Source of the DNA: Bacteroidales bacterium UBA1199
Lineage (GTDB): Bacteria > Bacteroidota > Bacteroidia > Bacteroidales > UBA932
NCBI GenBank assembly: GCA_002309795.1
Contig: DBXZ01000034.1
Coordinates: 5,610-50,198 of the forward strand
DNA: 44,589 nucleotides
Direction: 5' to 3'
Both the position numbers and the translations under genes were made by a program. The notes beneath the pieces were generated by a model that saw only the letters and a list, made by a program, of their open reading frames with translations, made no database searches and had not been told where the DNA came from. This document shows positions 1 to 8,304 of this stretch, one piece after another (the first letter of the stretch is position 1; each line of letters begins with the position of its first letter).

Positions 1-504
1 GCGGCCATCAATTCCGAACCGATGAGCCAGGGTACCCGCTGCCACCAGCTGGCCGAGTACGTGATTTTCAAATCCCCGCTGGCCATGCTTTGCGACAGCC
101 CGTCGAACTACGTTGAAAACAAGGAGTGCCTGGACTTTATCGCACATGTGCCTACGGTTTGGGACAAGACCCAGCCGCTGGGCGGTACGATCGGCGAGTT
201 TATCGTGATGGCGCGCCGCAGCGACGATGTCTGGTATATCGCCGGCCTGAACAACTGGGATCCGCGCGACGTGACGGTGGACCTTTCGTTCTACAAGAAC
301 ACCGACTGTTTTGTGGAGATTCTGGAGGACGGTCCGAACGCACACCGCGTTGCGAAGGACTATACCCACGCTTTCACCACAACCGACAAGATGCAGTCCG
401 TCACCATCCACATGGCTCCGGGCGGCGGCTTCGTGATCAAGATCATCAAGCAGCCCAAGGTCGTGATCGATACCGAAATCGATCTGACGGAGGATTTGAA
501 GTAA
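1..504 (+). CDS. Glycoside hydrolase family 97 (SusB-like alpha-glucosidase/galactosidase), C-terminal part
   Basis: Open from the first base of the window in frame 1, so the gene begins upstream and only the last 167 residues are present. The piece carries the typical GH97 end: GTRCHQLAEYVIFKSPL (end of the barrel), PTVWDKTQPLGGTIGEF, the MARRSDDVWYIAGLNNW strand, and the final DGPNAHRVAKDY and MAPGGGF motifs of the C-terminal beta-sandwich. Family members are secreted or periplasmic exo-acting glycosidases, often working in Sus-type polysaccharide utilisation. The catalytic residues lie upstream and cannot be seen, so retaining versus inverting type cannot be decided. A short acidic tail follows the last conserved motif. 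The next gene, tRNA-Ser, has its own promoter. Confidence 0.9.
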   Translation, partial: AAINSEPMSQGTRCHQLAEYVIFKSPLAMLCDSPSNYVENKECLDFIAHVPTVWDKTQPLGGTIGEFIVMARRSDDVWYIAGLNNWDPRDVTVDLSFYKNTDCFVEILEDGPNAHRVAKDYTHAFTTTDKMQSVTIHMAPGGGFVIKIIKQPKVVIDTEIDLTEDLK

Positions 505-534
505 CGGATTTTTTTCAGTTCTCCGAAAAAGACG

Positions 535-542
535 TATATTTG
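535..542 (+). promoter_or_regulatory. -7 box of the tRNA-Ser promoter
   Basis: TATATTTG matches the Bacteroidota sigma-ABfr -7 consensus TAnnTTTG and ends 11 bp before the tRNA. No clear -33 TTTG is present at the usual spacing; a run of T lies there instead. Confidence 0.6.
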
Positions 543-553
543 CAGTCCCGTTC

Positions 554-641
554 GGTGAGGTGGGTGAGTGGCTTAAACCACCAGTTTGCTAAACTGACGT
601 ACGGGATTACCGTACCGGGGGTTCGAATCCCCCCCTCACCG
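554..641 (+). tRNA. tRNA-Ser (anticodon GCU)
   Basis: An 88-nt cloverleaf with the long variable arm of a class II tRNA. The acceptor GGTGAGG pairs with CCTCACC and the discriminator is G. The anticodon loop TTGCTAA gives GCU, reading AGC/AGU. The variable arm forms a stem GTACGG/CCGTAC, and the T arm is GGGGG-TTCGAAT-CCCCC. The top pair of the anticodon stem is a C-A mismatch. CCA is not encoded, as is usual in this phylum. Confidence 0.95.
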
Positions 642-658
642 CAAAGCGGAATAAAAAC

Positions 659-691
659 GGCGCAACGAGTTTACTCGATTGCGCCATTTTT
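659..691 (+). terminator. Intrinsic terminator after tRNA-Ser
   Basis: GGCGCAA-CGAG / CTCG-(A)-TTGCGCC hairpin with a TTTA loop and one bulged A, followed by ATTTTTA. It lies 17 bp after the tRNA. Confidence 0.75.
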
Positions 692-707
692 ATGATCGAT
701 TTGAAAA

Positions 708-834
708 GCCCGCCGCAGGCGGGCGGGGAATGCGCAGGCAGCTCTGCTGCCGAGCACAATCCCCGGTGAGAGGGGGCTAGCGTAGCGAAGCGACGAAATC
801 CCCCGGTGAGGGGGAGGATAATCCCCCGACCCCC
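708..834. repeat. Cluster of short palindromes between tRNA-Ser and the C69 gene
   Basis: No gene is seen in this spacer. It holds a perfect 7-bp stem GCCCGCC/GGCGGGC (708-724), a 6-bp stem GGCAGC/GCTGCC (737-751), and two near copies of AATCCCC(C)GGTGAG(A)GGGG (about 759-776 and 797-814) separated by a GCTAGCGTAGCGAAGCG segment. The flanking units converge (tRNA on +, C69 gene on -), so it may help to end transcription. The layout also fits a REP-like dispersed repeat. Copy number elsewhere is unknown. Confidence 0.5.
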
Positions 835-2157
835 CTAAAAGCCCTTCACGTATTTTTCGTAGTTCTTCTGGATGGCCTTGTTGAGGCGCTTTGCCAGGCC
901 TTTGGCGTTGCGGAGAGAGCCGTCGGAGGAGAAATAGCTCATACAGCTCTGCTCGAAGGCGGGCTGTTCTTTCAACAGCTTCGCCTGAAACTTCTGCGTG
1001 TACTGTGCGGCTGCAGCCTCTTTGTAGAGATCCTTTTCAATCTCGGCCCAGCGGTCCACATGTTTCCAGTAAAAACCGGACGGAGTATGGATGCGGAGGT
1101 TCTTGGCGTCGGTGAAGTGGCGCTTCTCGGCGTCAGCGGCGCTGAAGAAACGGCCGAATGCCGGAAGTTCGGTAGCGCCCAGGTAGAAGGGCAGATAAGC
1201 CTCGACAGCGGGGCGGCCCATTGCGGTCCACATTACGCAGCCGATCTCGCGCGGCATGGAGCTGCGCAGCTGGAAGATCGTGGAAACCACGGTTTCGGGG
1301 TTGCAGATACTGCCGGATGCCCAGGCGGGCTGGTGGAGCGAAAGCGCACCCATCACATCTTCAACACTGACCTTCTTGGCGGGCTTGAAGCAGAACGGGA
1401 TATCATCAGCATTCTCGCTCTGCGGCTGTCCGAAATAGGCCAGTGCAGCGCGGTGGCGAAGCAGGTTGTGCTCTTTGGTGCGGGAGTCCGGAGCTGCGAA
1501 AGCCTTGCGGAACGAGAAGTTGCCGTCGGTACGGAAGTTATACCAGCCGCGCGAAGAGGACGAAGCATAAGAGAAGACATCGGTTCCGGCAAAGTTCTCC
1601 GGATCTGCAAAGTCCACGCGGTCAATGGTGTAGTAGTTCGGGATGATCATCACGGCGTCGTCCGGGACGCGTTGTGCGACCCACTGGCGACCCTGTACCA
1701 CAGCGACTACCCAGGCCTCGTTCGGATCGGCTACGAGGTAGGTGCGGCCGGATTTCTTATAGCCGCGGGTCTCTACCAGGTGACCGATGATGTCCACCGC
1801 TTCGCGGGCCGTCTTGGCCTGCTTGGCGACCGCCACGCGGACTTCATAGCAGACGCCGCCGTCAAAGAAGTTCTCGTCGGTGGAACGGGAAGGGCAGTTG
1901 TCGGAAACGATTGCCACGCCATATTTGTTCATAAATGCGTCGGCGACCTCCATGCCCGGAAACTCGGCCCAGATGTATTCGGGACCGGCGTAGATGTTGA
2001 GCATCTGCTCGCCGCCGTCGTCTTCGTTGTGGCCCAGAATCACTTCGCCGGTGGCGCTGGCGTTCTTGCCTACGATAATACCGAAACAGTTGTCATTCTG
2101 AGCTCCGCAGAAGAAAGCGCCGAGCAGCAGAAAAGCGAGGGTAAATACTTTTTTCAT
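835..2157 (-). CDS. Peptidase C69 family dipeptidase (secernin/PepD-like)
   Basis: A 440-residue protein with an N-terminal signal peptide (KKVFTLAFLLLGAFF). It belongs to the N-terminal-nucleophile hydrolase family C69, which cleaves dipeptides and related amides. The likely nucleophile is Cys24 in NDNCFGIIVGK, followed by the family block GEVILGHNEDDGG; activation would need removal of the residues before the Cys. Other typical blocks are GVAIVSDNCPSR and YLVADPNEAWVVAVV. Export fits a role in peptide use in the periplasm. It lies 21 bp downstream of the PD40/SPOR gene on the same strand and is probably co-transcribed with it. Family assignment is firm; substrate is unknown. Confidence 0.88.
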   Translation of the reverse strand: MKKVFTLAFLLLGAFFCGAQNDNCFGIIVGKNASATGEVILGHNEDDGGEQMLNIYAGPEYIWAEFPGMEVADAFMNKYGVAIVSDNCPSRSTDENFFDGGVCYEVRVAVAKQAKTAREAVDIIGHLVETRGYKKSGRTYLVADPNEAWVVAVVQGRQWVAQRVPDDAVMIIPNYYTIDRVDFADPENFAGTDVFSYASSSSRGWYNFRTDGNFSFRKAFAAPDSRTKEHNLLRHRAALAYFGQPQSENADDIPFCFKPAKKVSVEDVMGALSLHQPAWASGSICNPETVVSTIFQLRSSMPREIGCVMWTAMGRPAVEAYLPFYLGATELPAFGRFFSAADAEKRHFTDAKNLRIHTPSGFYWKHVDRWAEIEKDLYKEAAAAQYTQKFQAKLLKEQPAFEQSCMSYFSSDGSLRNAKGLAKRLNKAIQKNYEKYVKGF

Positions 2158-2178
2158 AAACGTTTATTAGTTGAATCA

Positions 2179-3831
2179 TTACTTTTTGTTCTTGGCTTCC
2201 AGGGCGCGTGCGTTCTTGATAGTCAGTGCTTTACCGTCAAGCCGGGCGGTAATGAAGGCCGACTGCCAGCCGCGGGCCCTGACCTTGGGCAGGGCGGCCG
2301 CCGCTTCGTTGTAGTGACGAAACGCGCCTACGAAATAGACATATTTGCCGTTGTTCTTGAATTCGAAACAGGGGGACATCCCCTTCAGCCGGGCCGTGGC
2401 CAGTTTACCGGGCGTGGAGCAGATCTGGATCTGGTAGATCAGTCCGTCGGGCCGCTTGTTCTCCGGTGCGAAAACCGCTTCGGTTCCGATTTTAAACGTA
2501 TAATCGAACGGCGGCTCCTCCACCTCGACGACCGGCATTTCGATAGCCAGGTCGCCGATCAGCCCGTATTCGCGCCGTATAAAACTGTAGCTGGTCGGCG
2601 TAACCGTCTCTGCTTCGGGTTCAACCTCCGGTTCCGGTTTGGCCTGCAGGATGGGCGGGGGAACCAGCCCGAGCGAAAGGAATCCGGATTCCATCCGCCG
2701 TACGGTCATCATCTGCCGGCTTTGGGCGGACTGTGCAGCCAGTTGCGAAACCTCTTTTTCTGAAATCGAGCGGGACAGCTCGGCTTTGCGGGCCGGGTCG
2801 TCCTCTTCGCGGAAATCCTCGCGCAGTTCGGCCAGTTCCTGCGTCAGCGCGGCCACTTTTTTCTCCAGGGTTCCGAGCGAATCCACCGCACGGTAGTAGC
2901 GCACCGTCATCTCGTTGTCACCCGGCGCCGGTTCTTCGGGTGCCGGAGTGTTCGGTTCGGGTTCGGGCCGCTTCACAAACGCTGCGATCCGCCAGGCCTC
3001 CTCCACGGTTTCAACTGATTCGCGGACCGGAGCGCGCTCGCGCCGCACGGCGTAGAGCCGGATGGTGCCCGCCGGGCAGTCGCGCGTCGATGCAAAGACA
3101 GAAAAGTTGCCGTCGGGCGTGTTGGAGAAGACTAAATCATCCGCTACCGAAGAGTAGGGAAATCCCACATTCTGCGGGGCGCTCCAACTGCCGTCGGAGA
3201 GCCGGTTGCAGACAAAGAGGTCGTATCCGCCCATTCCCGCCATTCCGTTGGACGAGAAGTAGAGCTGCTGTCCGTCCATGCTGATGACCGGAAAGATCTC
3301 GTCGCCGGCCGACGTAAAGGCTTCGCCCAGCGGCCTGGGCAGCGACCAGAGGGTGTCACCCTGCAGGCGGGAGGTCCAAAGGTTCCAGCGGCCTGTCGAA
3401 TCGGGACTGGAATAGACCACTTCGCGCAGCTCGCGGTCGAACTGCAGCGCGTTGCAGAAGGGGTGCAGTCCTTCGGCCACGAAGTCGTTCGGGATAGGAA
3501 TCCAGGTGCGGTTCCGCAGATGGCTGTAGCGCAGATAAAAATCGTTCAGCGGTACCGCCAGCGAAGCAACCAGTTCCGGTTCGGTGGCGAATTTGAGCAG
3601 GTTGAGCCCGTTTTCACAGCGCATGATCTGCGCGCCGAGCGCAACCGCCTGTGCCGAATCGGCCCCGGGCAGCAGGGTGTGGTAGATCTGCAGGGCTTCC
3701 GCGAAGTCATAGCCGGCAAAAAGAGAGTCGGCTTCAGCCTGTTGCCGCTCGCGCGAAATCTCCTGCGAAAAGGCGGGAAACGCGATGGCCAGCGAGGCCG
3801 CAACCATCAGAAAAAGACGCAGATGCTTCAT
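2179..3831 (-). CDS. PD40 beta-propeller protein with SPOR-like C-terminus
   Basis: A 550-residue exported protein. The start at MKHLRLFLM is chosen because it opens a signal peptide ending near PAFSQ and lies just downstream of a good -7 box; the frame stays open further upstream but without a leader. After an alpha-helical, TPR-like stretch come PD40/WD40-like repeats (GDEIFPVISMDGQQLYFSS, MGGYDLFVC), as in Bacteroidota OmpA-linked envelope proteins. A coiled-coil segment rich in Glu and Ser follows, then a Pro/Glu linker. The C-terminal region (YQIQICSTPGKL, KYVYFVGAFRHYNEAAAAL) looks like a SPOR peptidoglycan-binding fold. An envelope-anchoring role is inferred; no enzyme motif is visible. 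Confidence 0.75.
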   Translation of the reverse strand: MKHLRLFLMVAASLAIAFPAFSQEISRERQQAEADSLFAGYDFAEALQIYHTLLPGADSAQAVALGAQIMRCENGLNLLKFATEPELVASLAVPLNDFYLRYSHLRNRTWIPIPNDFVAEGLHPFCNALQFDRELREVVYSSPDSTGRWNLWTSRLQGDTLWSLPRPLGEAFTSAGDEIFPVISMDGQQLYFSSNGMAGMGGYDLFVCNRLSDGSWSAPQNVGFPYSSVADDLVFSNTPDGNFSVFASTRDCPAGTIRLYAVRRERAPVRESVETVEEAWRIAAFVKRPEPEPNTPAPEEPAPGDNEMTVRYYRAVDSLGTLEKKVAALTQELAELREDFREEDDPARKAELSRSISEKEVSQLAAQSAQSRQMMTVRRMESGFLSLGLVPPPILQAKPEPEVEPEAETVTPTSYSFIRREYGLIGDLAIEMPVVEVEEPPFDYTFKIGTEAVFAPENKRPDGLIYQIQICSTPGKLATARLKGMSPCFEFKNNGKYVYFVGAFRHYNEAAAALPKVRARGWQSAFITARLDGKALTIKNARALEAKNKK

Positions 3832-3854
3832 CTTGCAACGGGCTTTGGAACAAA

Positions 3855-3862
3855 CAAAATTA
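3855..3862 (-). promoter_or_regulatory. -7 box for the PD40/SPOR - C69 unit
   Basis: On the minus strand this reads TAATTTTG, a full match to TAnnTTTG, 24 bp before the chosen ATG. It is back to back with the secDF promoter. Confidence 0.55.
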
Positions 3863-3892
3863 GGAAATACTTTATAGATTGCGAAAAAATAG

Positions 3893-3900
3893 TAAATTTG
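3893..3900 (+). promoter_or_regulatory. -7 box for secDF
   Basis: TAAATTTG matches TAnnTTTG and lies 44 bp before the secDF ATG. The upstream DNA is A/T-rich, with no convincing -33 TTTG. Confidence 0.55.
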
Positions 3901-3944
3901 CACCCTATTTTAGACTAGGAATACTATCTAAACACACTAACGAT

Positions 3945-6941
3945 ATGCAAAACAAAGGCGCCATTTCTTTTGTGGCAATTCTGATCGGCCTTGCCTGCCT
4001 GTTCCAGCTGTCCTTCACGGCAGTGACCTACATCCAGGAAAACAAGGCCAAAAAGTATGCGGAACAGGTGTCTCGGGAGGTTGAGCAGAGCGAAGCGTTC
4101 GCCGCTGTCTCCGACCTCGACAAGGCATTCTACCTCGACTCCGTGAAGACGACTGCGAACAAGATTTACCTGGATTCGATCTCCGCGAAGAAAGTCTACT
4201 TCGGCTACACCTATAAGGCTGTGAAGGAGAAAGAGTTGAACCTGGGTCTGGACCTGAAGGGCGGTATGAACGTCACCCTGCAGCTCGACCTGGCCGACCT
4301 CGTACGCAACTGCGCGCGCGAGAAGACCACCGACCAGTTCAACCAGGCAATGGCTACTGCCCGGGAGCGTGCATCCGTGACGCACCAGGACTTCATCACC
4401 CTCTTCAAAGAGGCTTGGGATGAGATCAACCCGCAGCAGCGCATGTCCTTCGACATCGACCTCGACAAGCTCAGCGGCGATGTGAAGAACAAGACCAAGG
4501 CAACGAACGAAGAGATCATCTCGCTCCTCAACAAAGAGGCTGAGGCGGTCATCAACAACTCCTACAACGTCGTGGAGCGCCGTGTCAACCAGTTCGGCGT
4601 CTCCCAGCCCAACATCCAGAAGATTGCCCGCACCGGCCGCATCCTCGTGGAGCTTCCGGGCGTGAAGGAGCCGGAGCGTGTCCGCAAACTCCTCCAGGGT
4701 ACCGCATCCCTCGAGTTCTGGCAGACCTATACCTATCCGGAAATCGCTCCGTTCCTCCAGGAACTGAACGAGGAACTCCGCACTCAGGCTTCTGCCGGCG
4801 CACCGGTGGCCAAGACCGAACCCAAGAAGGCCCAGTCCATTGAAGATGAGCTCGCTGCTGCTTCCGCACAGGAGCAGGACGACGCAGCCATCGCTGCCGC
4901 CAACCCGCTCTTCGCCAAACTGCAGCTCTTCGGCGGCAACTCTTCACTGCTGGGTATCGCGCACTACCGCGACACGGCTGCCATCAACGCGTGGCTCGCC
5001 AATTCGAAGGTTGCCTTCCCGGGCGACTTTGTTCCGGCATGGAGCTTCAAGGCTTTCAACGGTGAAAACGTTCAGCCCGACACCTACTTCGAACTGATCG
5101 CGCTCAAGAGCGTGGCCGGCAAGGGTGCCGTGCTTGACGGCGGCGTGATTACCTCCGCCCGCGTCAACTACAACCAGATCAGCGGTGCAGCCGAGGTCAG
5201 CATGACCATGAACAGCACCGGTTCCGCGAAGTGGGAAGTGATCACCGAGCAGAACGTCGGTCACCAGATCGCCATCGTGATGGACGGCCAGGTTTATTCC
5301 TATCCGAACGTCAACAGCAAGATCTCCGGCGGCTCCTCGCAGATTACCGGTAACTTCACCCAGGCAGAGGCGGACGACCTTGCAACGGTCCTCAAGTCCG
5401 GTAAGCTCTCCACTCCGGCCCGCATCGTTCAGGAGCAGGTGGTCGGCCCGTCCCTCGGCGGCGCGTCCATCCGTTCGGGTATGATCTCCTTCCTAATCGC
5501 CTTCCTGCTGGTGCTCGTCTACATGGTGATCTTCTTCCGCCGTGCAGGTCTCGCAGCCGATGTGGCACTGCTCTGCAACGTGCTCTTCCTCTTCGGCGCA
5601 CTGGTCTCCTTCGGCGCCGTGCTCACCCTCTCCGGTATTGCCGGTCTGGTGCTGACCATGGGTATGGCCGTTGACGCCAACGTGATTATCTACGAGCGCG
5701 TCAAGGAGGAACTCAACGCCGGCAAGGCTCTCCGCCTGGCTATCGCCGACGGTTACAAGAACGCATATTCGGCAATTATCGACGGTCAGATCACCACGTT
5801 GCTGACCGGTGTGATCCTGGCTATCTTCGGTTCCGGTACCGTCAAGAGCTTCGCAATCGTACTCGTGATCGGTATCATCACCTCGGTGCTGACCTCCATC
5901 TTCATCACACGCCTGATCTTCGAGGCTCGTCTCTCCCGCGGCAAGGACATTTCGTTCTATACTTCCGCTACCAAGAACTTCCTCAAGAATACGAAGATCA
6001 ACTTCCTGGGTGCCCGCAAGTGGACCTACATCATCTCCGGTGCCGTGATCGTCGTCTGCCTCGTCTCCATCTTCACCAAGGGCTTCTCCTATGGCGTGGA
6101 CTTCAGCGGCGGCCGTACCTATGTGGTGCGTTTCGACCAGCCGGTTACCCCGGAGCAGGTGCGTGCAGCTACCTTCGAGGCTTACGGTGAGGCTGCCGAG
6201 GTCAAGCAGTTCGGCGGTGCGAGCCAGATGCGCGTCACCACGAAATACATGATCGACGACAAGTCGACCGAAACCGACAAGAAGATCGAGGCGATGCTCT
6301 ACGATGCATTGAAGGACTTCTTCGCTACCCCGCTGACCCTGGATCAGTTCACCTCTACGCTCGACAACCCGAACGGTATCGTCAGCTCCGACCGCGTGGA
6401 CGCTTCCATCGCAAGCGAGGCAAAGCGTGACGCCGTGATAGCCGTCGTGCTCGCCCTGATCGCCATCTTCGGCTATATCGCCATCCGGTTCAAGAGCTGG
6501 ACCTACGGTCTCGGCGGTGTGACCTCGCTGGCACACAACGCCATCATCGTGATCGGCTTCTTCTCCATCTTTACGGGTATTCTGCCCTTCACGCTGGACG
6601 TCGACGCCCAGTTCATCGCCGCCGTGCTGACCATCATCGGTTACTCGATCAACGATAACGTGGTCATCTTCGACCGCATCCGCGAATACAAGACGCTCTA
6701 CCCGAAGCGCGACCTGAAGCAGAACATCAACGAGGCTCTGAACAGCACGCTGTCGCGTACCATCAACACCTCGGTCTCCACGCTCGTCGTGCTGCTCTCG
6801 ATCGCCATCTTCGGCGGTGAAAGCATCCGCGGTTTCGCAGTGGCCCTGACCCTCGGTGTCCTGGTCGGTACCTACGCTTCGCTCTTTATCGGTACGCCTA
6901 TCATGTACGACCTGAACATGAAGAAGGCTTCCAAGAAGTAA
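3945..6941 (+). CDS. secDF: Protein translocase subunit SecDF (fused SecD and SecF)
   Basis: A 998-residue fusion of the two accessory subunits that use the proton gradient to help preproteins through SecYEG. The N-terminal half begins with one membrane helix and the SecD block NLGLDLKGGMNVTLQLDL, then a large periplasmic part with SLEFWQTY and ITGNFTQAEADDLATVLKSG. Six-helix membrane domains follow, with MGMAVDANVIIYERVKEEL in SecD and, after the SecF block GVDFSGGRTY, IIGYSINDNVVIFDRIRE. Both Asp/Arg motifs of the proton path are intact. The start at MQNKGAISF is chosen over an in-frame upstream ATG that precedes the promoter box. The fused form is normal for the phylum. Confidence 0.97.
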   Translation: MQNKGAISFVAILIGLACLFQLSFTAVTYIQENKAKKYAEQVSREVEQSEAFAAVSDLDKAFYLDSVKTTANKIYLDSISAKKVYFGYTYKAVKEKELNLGLDLKGGMNVTLQLDLADLVRNCAREKTTDQFNQAMATARERASVTHQDFITLFKEAWDEINPQQRMSFDIDLDKLSGDVKNKTKATNEEIISLLNKEAEAVINNSYNVVERRVNQFGVSQPNIQKIARTGRILVELPGVKEPERVRKLLQGTASLEFWQTYTYPEIAPFLQELNEELRTQASAGAPVAKTEPKKAQSIEDELAAASAQEQDDAAIAAANPLFAKLQLFGGNSSLLGIAHYRDTAAINAWLANSKVAFPGDFVPAWSFKAFNGENVQPDTYFELIALKSVAGKGAVLDGGVITSARVNYNQISGAAEVSMTMNSTGSAKWEVITEQNVGHQIAIVMDGQVYSYPNVNSKISGGSSQITGNFTQAEADDLATVLKSGKLSTPARIVQEQVVGPSLGGASIRSGMISFLIAFLLVLVYMVIFFRRAGLAADVALLCNVLFLFGALVSFGAVLTLSGIAGLVLTMGMAVDANVIIYERVKEELNAGKALRLAIADGYKNAYSAIIDGQITTLLTGVILAIFGSGTVKSFAIVLVIGIITSVLTSIFITRLIFEARLSRGKDISFYTSATKNFLKNTKINFLGARKWTYIISGAVIVVCLVSIFTKGFSYGVDFSGGRTYVVRFDQPVTPEQVRAATFEAYGEAAEVKQFGGASQMRVTTKYMIDDKSTETDKKIEAMLYDALKDFFATPLTLDQFTSTLDNPNGIVSSDRVDASIASEAKRDAVIAVVLALIAIFGYIAIRFKSWTYGLGGVTSLAHNAIIVIGFFSIFTGILPFTLDVDAQFIAAVLTIIGYSINDNVVIFDRIREYKTLYPKRDLKQNINEALNSTLSRTINTSVSTLVVLLSIAIFGGESIRGFAVALTLGVLVGTYASLFIGTPIMYDLNMKKASKK

Positions 6942-6960
6942 AGCGTCAGCCTGGAACGAA

Positions 6961-6990
6961 AAGAGGCGCCCTCGCGGGTGCCTCTTTTTT
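6961..6990. terminator. Bidirectional terminator between secDF and yidD
   Basis: An 11-bp stem AAGAGGCGCCC / GGGTGCCTCTT (one G-T pair) with a TCGC loop. A run of T follows on the plus strand, and the paired A run gives a T-rich tail on the minus strand. It lies 19 bp after the secDF stop and touches the yidD stop. Confidence 0.85.
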
Positions 6991-7265
6991 TATGGTACGG
7001 GATCGTAGCCGGATCCGCCCAGGGGGTGGCAGCGCAACAGCCGGCGGAGCGCCAGCCAGCCGCCTTTGAAGGGACCGTATTTGCGCAGCGCCTCCAGGGC
7101 ATACTGCGAGCAGGTCGGGGTGAACCGGCAGGAAGGGGTCTTCAAGGGGGAGATGCAGACCTGATAGAATCTAACGAGCAGGATCAGCGGGTACGCCGCT
7201 ATCTTGCGCAGGGTGCGCAGCCAGGAAGCGGAGGATGCCCGTGACGGTTGATTCGATTCGGTCAT
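6990..7265 (-). CDS. yidD: Membrane protein insertion efficiency factor YidD
   Basis: A 91-residue protein with the whole YidD signature: [29 protein letters not shown], cited here as the CISPL and [10 protein letters not shown] blocks, and [18 protein letters not shown] at the end. YidD sits at the inner membrane face and assists YidC-dependent insertion. The start at MTESNQPS overlaps the end of rnpA by 95 bp in another frame, the usual rnpA-yidD arrangement. It is the last gene of the SUI1-to-yidD operon. Confidence 0.93.
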   Translation of the reverse strand: MTESNQPSRASSASWLRTLRKIAAYPLILLVRFYQVCISPLKTPSCRFTPTCSQYALEALRKYGPFKGGWLALRRLLRCHPLGGSGYDPVP

Positions 7266-7557
7266 AGGTTTCGATTTCACGGCCCAAATATACGAAAAGG
7301 ATGTCAACCCTGCGTTCGCCCAGCTCTCCGGCGTTGAGGCGCCACGCCTCGCGGATGCGCCGCTTGAGCAGGTTGCGCTTCACGGCCCGTTTGAAGTTGC
7401 GCTTGGGTACGGATACCATCAGCCGCGAAAAACCGGCCGCCTCCCGGTCCAGGTAGTACGCCTTGATGGGATAACGGAACAGCACTGCGCCCCGTTCGAC
7501 AAGCGCATCGATCTCCGCTTTGCTGCGGATGATGTGGCTTTTGGGGAGCGAAAACAT
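7171..7557 (-). CDS. rnpA: Ribonuclease P protein component
   Basis: A 128-residue basic protein, the protein subunit of RNase P that matures tRNA 5' ends. The RNR signature is clear ([18 protein letters not shown], around residues 57-74), preceded by [11 protein letters not shown]. Its ATG overlaps the hemD stop as TAATG, pointing to translational coupling, and its 3' end overlaps yidD. The C-terminal extension after the last conserved helix ([14 protein letters not shown]) is poorly conserved and lies in the overlap. rpmH, the classical neighbour, is absent; the hemD link is seen in many Bacteroidota. Confidence 0.95.
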   Translation of the reverse strand: MFSLPKSHIIRSKAEIDALVERGAVLFRYPIKAYYLDREAAGFSRLMVSVPKRNFKRAVKRNLLKRRIREAWRLNAGELGERRVDILFVYLGREIETYDRIESTVTGILRFLAAHPAQDSGVPADPAR

Positions 7558-8300
7558 TATTTCGCCAGATAGTGCTTGAGGGCCTCGACCATCGAGGGTG
7601 TTGCCGGGGTGGGCGCCTCGATTTCAATGGCATAGCCGACCTCCTTGAGGGCCTGCGCCGTAGCGGGGCCGAAGGTGGCAAACAGGGTCTTTCCGGGTTT
7701 GGTCTCCGGGAAGTTTTCGCGCAGCGACCGGATGTCGGCCGGGCTGTAGAAGATAACCATGTCGTAACCGCCGAGCGACACGCCGGAAAGGTCGTTGCTG
7801 ACCGTCTTTGCGAGCACCACACCCGTACAGTCGAGTTTGGCATCGGTGAAAAGGCGGCGGACAGACTCCTTGAGCGTATCGGTGGAGGTGATGAGGAACT
7901 TCTCGTTCCGGTGTTTCGGCAGCGAAGCGATGGGGATGATGGACTTCAGCGAGTTTTCGCCGAAGAAGATCTTGCGCTTGCGGTAGACGATATACTTCTG
8001 AAGATAGACGGCGATATTCTCCGACGAGCAGAAGTACTTCATCGTGTCGGGGATCACGGTCTTGGTCTCTTCGCAGATATGGAAGAAGGCGTCGATGGCC
8101 AGCTTCGAGGAGAAGACGATCGCCGTGTAGTCGAGAATCGACAGGTGCTGAGCCCGGAACTCGCGGACGGTGAGGGGTTCTACCCGGAAGAACGGACGGT
8201 ATTCGACCGTCAGGTTGTATTGCTTGACCAGATCGTCATACGGCGTTCCTGCGCCGGCTGCGGGGGCCTGTTGGGAGATCAGAATCTTCTGTATGCCCAT
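7557..8300 (-). CDS. hemD: Uroporphyrinogen-III synthase
   Basis: A 247-residue two-lobed protein that cyclises hydroxymethylbilane to uroporphyrinogen III in tetrapyrrole synthesis. Typical parts are the N-terminal KILISQQ strand, YTAIVFSSKLAIDAFF, KFLITSTDTLKESV in the second lobe, and YDMVIFYSPADIRSL with FATFGPATAQALKEVG near the end. HemD sequences are poorly conserved, but this form next to DUF4271 and rnpA is the standard Bacteroidota arrangement. It lies 4 bp downstream of the DUF4271 gene, and its stop overlaps the rnpA start. No other haem gene is nearby. Confidence 0.88.
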   Translation of the reverse strand: MGIQKILISQQAPAAGAGTPYDDLVKQYNLTVEYRPFFRVEPLTVREFRAQHLSILDYTAIVFSSKLAIDAFFHICEETKTVIPDTMKYFCSSENIAVYLQKYIVYRKRKIFFGENSLKSIIPIASLPKHRNEKFLITSTDTLKESVRRLFTDAKLDCTGVVLAKTVSNDLSGVSLGGYDMVIFYSPADIRSLRENFPETKPGKTLFATFGPATAQALKEVGYAIEIEAPTPATPSMVEALKHYLAK

Positions 8301-8304
8301 ACTT

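Noticed and set aside
759..814. Possible integration site copy of the tRNA-Ser 3' end
   Set aside because: The GGTGAG-type units resemble the tRNA acceptor only over a few bases and are not a direct repeat of its 3' end; no integrase nearby.
1060..2763. Long plus-strand open frame opposite the C69 and PD40 genes
   Set aside because: Low-complexity antisense reading of two well-supported genes; no signal or family similarity.
5493..6536. 347-codon minus-strand frame rich in His, Asp and Glu opposite secDF
   Set aside because: Composition typical of the reverse complement of a membrane protein gene.
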